Shown one piece after another: positions 59,848 to 64,000 of a stretch of 64,000 nucleotides of DNA. The notes under the pieces were generated by a model. That model worked only from the letters and a program-made list of their open reading frames with translations, was not told the DNA's origin and ran no database searches. The stretch lies in assembly GCA_028564675.1 (NCBI GenBank), contig JAOVVO010000039.1:124001-188000 (forward strand), given 5' to 3'. The position numbers and the translations under genes are program-made. Position 1 is the stretch's first letter. Every line of letters begins with the position of its first letter. This stretch comes from Onchocerca lupi. Its lineage: Eukaryota > Nematoda > Chromadorea > Rhabditida > Onchocercidae.

Positions 59848-60792
59848 TAGCGTAATCACAGAAAAGCATTCAGAGCAAACTAAATCAATAAAATCGAGTA
59901 TTAAACTGGAAGAAGAGAAGCCATCAAAAAAATTCAAAAGCAATACAAATCTCGTCGATTTGTCTTCTGATAAGGACCACGAGAGAGAAGAAGATGACGA
60001 GTTTGTTTTTGTTTCTTTTAATAAAGAAAATTGGCTACACTGAAAGAAGGTTTTATTTTCATCGCAAACAGTTGCAATTTTGGCAGAATTTTTTACAATA
60101 TTTCAACTAGAAACTAAATTTCTTTGAGTTTTCAAGTATTTTTTGAGACTTATAAATGCGTAGAACAATGAACAATAACGTCTTTATGATCGATGAAGCT
60201 TTCAACAGAAAACTTATCAGTAAAAAAATCAGACTGATAAATTAGTCAGTTAAATACACTGAAAGGTATTGTTAATTTAAAAAATTCTGTAAGAACCTCA
60301 AATATTTGTGAAATTATATCATCTTTTCTTATGCTTGGGTCCTTTGTTATTTCCTTTATTCATTCTTGTCTTGATATTTATGCATTTTTTCATCAAGTAT
60401 GAATTTTTATAGGTATCGTGAGACCACTCCGATTCTTCTAAATATTTTTTCGGATAAAGAAACAACACCTGTATTGTTTGATCCGCGAATAATGCCAAAG
60501 TCACTCATTCCAGTAAGGAATTTATTGATCTTCCAAATTTGAAATTTAGTCTTGTTAGTTAAGGATTTAAAAATTGATATGATTTTGTTGCGTCTATGCT
60601 CTGTACATACCAATTGTTCGTCCGTAGTTAGAATTCATTTCTTACTGATGTATTCTATTATTGTTCACATAGGATGAATCAAGAAATGATCGACCGAATA
60701 TAGAGGGCGAGGTTATTCAGGAAAAAAAAGTGGGAATATGCAGAGATTCTAATGGTTATCATGGCTCATCAGGAAATGAAAAAAAACGGTGA
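54800..60792 (+). CDS. Zinc-finger protein of about 640 residues, 17 exons, family unknown
   Basis: Exons 54800-54831 (ATG 54820), 55087-55287, 55565-55658, 55805-55933, 56336-56419, 56669-56781, 57050-57163, 57357-57417, 57899-57982, 58146-58240, 58589-58652, 58872-59215, 59328-59413, 59479-59561, 59862-60000, 60413-60512, 60673-60792 join in phase to 640 codons and a stop. The acceptor CCTTGCAG before exon 1 suits spliced-leader trans-splicing, giving the start MNCPELWC. Exons 1-2 hold Cys/His pairs: CLASVDGAEC with EEHFCRKH (C-x8-C, H-x4-H), then CDAKGC with HLAVC (C-x4-C, H-x3-C), i.e. two zinc-finger-like units. A Lys/Arg/Glu-rich helix follows in exon 6 (AAWRLKEQMLLEERMKK), a Pro/Ser-rich part in exon 12 and an acidic, Lys-rich tail. 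A nuclear role is inferred only from the fingers and basic stretches. No homologue is recalled. Confidence 0.8.
59822..59848. repeat. (TA)n microsatellite before an acceptor
   Basis: About 13 TA units end directly at a TTAG (59847-59850) in the intron before exon 15 of the zinc-finger gene. Length variation here could affect choice between the two nearby AG acceptors. Confidence 0.9.
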
Positions 60793-63700
60793 TACTTATT
60801 CTGCAGAACATATATTAAACATTACTTTAATATCCCAAGACTTTTTGCTGTTTTTACACTTTTTCTTTAATTAATAGTAAATGTCAGTAAGCTGTGATAT
60901 TTTTTACAACTATTTTCCAAACTAATCATAAATTAAAAAATCCAAGTGAAATTGAGTTCAAAGAATTCATTCAATTTAAGAATCTATTCAAATGCAGTAA
61001 GTATGGTACTCTTTAGAGCACCCTTATATTACTGACTACACAAACTGAGATTAATTGTAGGCTGCAATGAACAATTATTTAGAAAAGATCAAATTAGTAT
61101 TCGAAAGATTCAATATATCATCTTCAAAAAGCATCACTGACGCTGACATTATCGATTACCATTAGGAAAATCTTATATCGAGATGAAGTAGTCACTATCG
61201 GCACGATAGGCCTTTTTCTTCAGTGGTTTCTTTTATCTCTAAATTTTTAAGAACCATTTTGTTGAGTCGAAGATTGAAATTATAAACAATCTCATTTCTT
61301 GGTTAATCTTATTATTCGAGTTGCAAGAAATGATTGCAAACTATTGTATGGACCTTTTAGCTTCCCATAGTTAATAAAATTTTTTCTTCTGTTTGCCTTC
61401 TTGATCATATCCCTTTCTGATCATAGATTTTTTTTGATTTTTCTGGTTTTTGAAGCAGTGAACATCTAAAATTTTTGAATATGCTGGTTAGATTATCTGA
61501 TGCTGCGTTTCTTGAAAACAAGAAACTATTGCAATGGTTTTTCCAATTTTTTTCGAATTTGCTCTTGAGGGAGCTAAGGTTATACTTAATCATAGTTATA
61601 ATTAGGAGCTACATTAGTGGCTTTTCTTGCAAGTTCACCCGTAATGTTTTGAATTGTTTTCTATAGTGAGTAAGGAGGGATGATGTAATCCATAATTTTG
61701 ATTGTCTTTTATTTTTCGGAGCATTTTAAGGGAAAGCCTATCAAGTGCTGTTTTTAATTTCTTCAGCAAGTTATTACAATAATTTCAAAATATGGAGAAA
61801 AATATGTTCGGTCATTTTGGAATAACTTGAGATGTTGGTTGAGAGAGGGAAGAGAGAGAAATTAATTTGGGTATGAGTAGATTTGGCAGAATGTCAGATG
61901 GTGCTTGAAGTGCATACAAATAACTTTGTATTTGTAATTATTGTGTGTTTTGTTTAATGTGAATTAAATTTGCTCATTTTTATCATATTTGCGGATAAGG
62001 AGGAAAAGATTGATGATGATATATTTTGATCTTATGAATTGGGCGAAATATAAGCAATTTTTTTATCATGATAGGAGCCACTTGTTTCCATTATGAAGTC
62101 AGTCAAGTTGGAATGTCGGGAATTTTGTTTTGTGGCTTCATTAACTGGTAATTTAAACTTGGTAATTTTGACCATGAACACGTTAACATTCGAGGAAGAA
62201 GCGGAAAGGCATCGTGACGGAATTTTTGATCCGCCAAATGCTCAACTTATTCTGCACTTGTTTGCTCTTCCAAATCACGAAGGATGATTCATAACCCGCA
62301 GTACTGCTGCTTCTGGTATGATAAGCATAGTTGTCATGTATAGCTAGCTCTGTGAATATGTTACTTATAAACTCTATTGCTGGCTTGTTTGTGAGGAAAG
62401 CAACTCTGACTGGTGTATTGGCAGCATTTTTCCCTCTTTCCAAGCTATCTTTGGAGTGACAAATTTTGAAATATTTCGAATGAAAAAGATTGATGGTCAC
62501 TCAACAATACTCGATCTTTTGTTCTCTTTCATAGTTAATTTGTTAGCCACAAAATCAATATTAAACCAGCCATCTATTATTATGTTGCTTACGTTACTTG
62601 TTTAAGTCTTATTAATTATCGAAACCCAATTATTGCTTATGCATTTACTTAATCGCTATTTATTACCTCGAAGAGGAAGTAATAAAATATATAAAAGCTG
62701 CCTGATATGTTCCGGCGAATCCATCTGTAATTCAGTCCTTTATATTGATATTGAGAACCCATCCGTACATTTATTTTTGGATTTTATCGATCGTTAAATC
62801 TGTTACTTTATGATTTCAGAAGGCTTCATTCTATAATTTATATGTATGGATAATCTCTGAATGTTTCACTGTTTTTTAAAATTTGTTGATTAATTAATTA
62901 AAACTATGGCATTCAAACATCCGATGAATATCATTTTTTTTTGTAGTTGAGAGGACTGGAGTATGATAATTTTGAAATCTATTTTCAAGATGAATCACTA
63001 TTACAGTAGGAATTTGCTTAATACTTGAAAAAACATTTTAGATGAGAGTATAATGAAGCACCGGAAGAGCGAATCAGCATCTGAAAAGTCAACAGCGTGA
63101 CTGTTTTTGAATATTGAAATGCTGTATAAAAAGTATTCAAATTCCTTTATACTAATGTGAGATCGTGTTTCACATCGCAGTTCCTACCGTTCAGTTTCAA
63201 GCATTTTCTCTTCATTTTCTGTCATTTAAAATATTTTTGTCAAGGCTTTAAAACGAAATTTACGGCAAATTTTTGAACGCAGCATTGGCCATGTAACTCT
63301 TCTCTTGTATGGTTCTTCAAATTGTTTGTCCTTAAGCTGAGTACATCGTAAAAGAAAGTTTTTTTTAAGATTTGTCGATAAGTTTTGTTTTTCCAACTTT
63401 CAAATTCATTCATGGTATCTTATTTATGTGATGACGAAAGCGACAACATAGAGATTGGTGTAATATTAGGCAGTCGGAACCATTGAAAGCCAAGTGAAGC
63501 GATGAACTGATATTGTGGTACCACATAGATCGTTCCTTACATTCAGTCACTAAAAGATACACACATATGGCAATGAGCCATCAAAAAATTTCGAAGTTTT
63601 GGAAATGAGAAATCTTTTTTCTTTTTTTTTTTTTGTTTTTCTCATCTTTTCATAGGATAACGATGGAAAATTCGATGTTTCTTCCTTGGTCTCGACTCGA

Positions 63701-63903
63701 GGCAATAAGTTGCATGGGTTTGCACGGTTTGCACATCCATCCACACATAGCACGCCACTTACACACAGGACATAGATATAAACAGATATATTTAAAAGAC
63801 TGTTTTATGTGCTCCTTTGCCCAATAATTTAATCAACAAATTGCACTCTCGACTCGACTCACTCTTCTAGGCCTAACAATGCTCGACGACGTCCATTCCT
63901 GAG
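60793..63903. other. 3' flank of the zinc-finger gene, no gene recognised
   Basis: A minus-strand open frame of 105 residues (62183-62500) and an overlapping plus-strand frame (62093-62287) occur, but neither has motifs or splice partners. T-rich runs and AT-rich DNA fill the remainder. Confidence 0.4.
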
Positions 63904-63999
63904 CTAACAGCCAACCCTTTCCAAGACCAATGTTATATTTGCTCGATCCATCCGAATCAATTGCAAATCGTTATCGTTATTATCATCATCGTCGTCATC
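63904..63999 (-). other. Possible exon fragment beginning with an Asp/Asn repeat (partial)
   Basis: On the minus strand the frame is open from the window edge to a TAG at 63904-63906 and reads as a run of Asp/Asn followed by LQLIRMDRANITLVLERVGC. The repeat comes from GAT/GAC/AAT triplets at 63967-64000. It could be the end of a minus-strand gene or only a trinucleotide microsatellite. Confidence 0.2.
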
Positions 64000-64000
64000 G

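Noticed and set aside
62183..62500. 105-residue minus-strand frame as a gene
   Set aside because: It has no domain and no flanking splice signals in phase, and it overlaps another equally weak frame. It was left as unassigned sequence.
1..64000. CRISPR arrays, bacterial operons, riboswitches, rRNA genes
   Set aside because: None seen. The spliced genes and nuclear tRNA show that this is eukaryotic DNA, and the repeats are transposon-like or simple.

Overview
The window looks like nuclear DNA of a nematode, most likely a filarial (onchocercid) species. It is AT-rich, its genes are split into many short exons, acceptors fit the nematode TTTTCAG-type consensus, and the recognisable proteins are animal ones. 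No bacterial operons were seen. The species assignment is inference from style and gene content; no alignment could be run.

Layout. The first 124 bases hold the 3' end of an unrecognised plus-strand gene. A tRNA-Phe(GAA) lies on the minus strand at 619-691. An arfaptin-like AH/BAR-domain gene of ten exons follows (725-6119), and its last intron carries a long inverted-repeat (foldback) element. From 6.1 to 17.8 kb I found no convincing gene; a short non-autonomous Helitron lies at about 10.57-11.18 kb. A sphingomyelin synthase-family gene runs from 17791 (5' end unresolved) to 21325. A striking 50-bp-arm hairpin sits at 24177-24284. The SR-protein kinase gene (SRPK/SPK-1) fills 24.8-39.2 kb. 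A 1.4-kb block inside its large 5' intron has splice phases that fit the kinase transcript and may encode a long alternative N-terminal region.

From about 41.9 to 54 kb the window is a graveyard of mobile DNA. It holds a 47-bp direct repeat, a second and longer Helitron copy with a broken PIF1-like helicase, TGTCGG-type repeats, a possible diverged LTR pair, (TAA)n-rich sequence, a 25-bp minisatellite, a second foldback element with a nested inverted repeat, and a minus-strand gag-like relic next to a tRNA-like primer-binding site. From 54.8 to 60.8 kb lies a 17-exon gene for a zinc-finger protein of about 640 residues that I do not recognise. The last 3.2 kb holds nothing I can assign firmly.

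The host genes do not form a pathway cluster. Arfaptin (Golgi/Arf-Rac-linked membrane curvature) and sphingomyelin synthase (Golgi/plasma-membrane lipid) both belong to the secretory system. SRPK acts in pre-mRNA splicing. All four substantial protein genes lie on the plus strand. The most interesting signals are the possible long SRPK isoform and a frame-changing 61-nt cassette in the same gene, the matched Helitron pair with hairpin termini, the foldback family, and the isolated hairpin upstream of SRPK.
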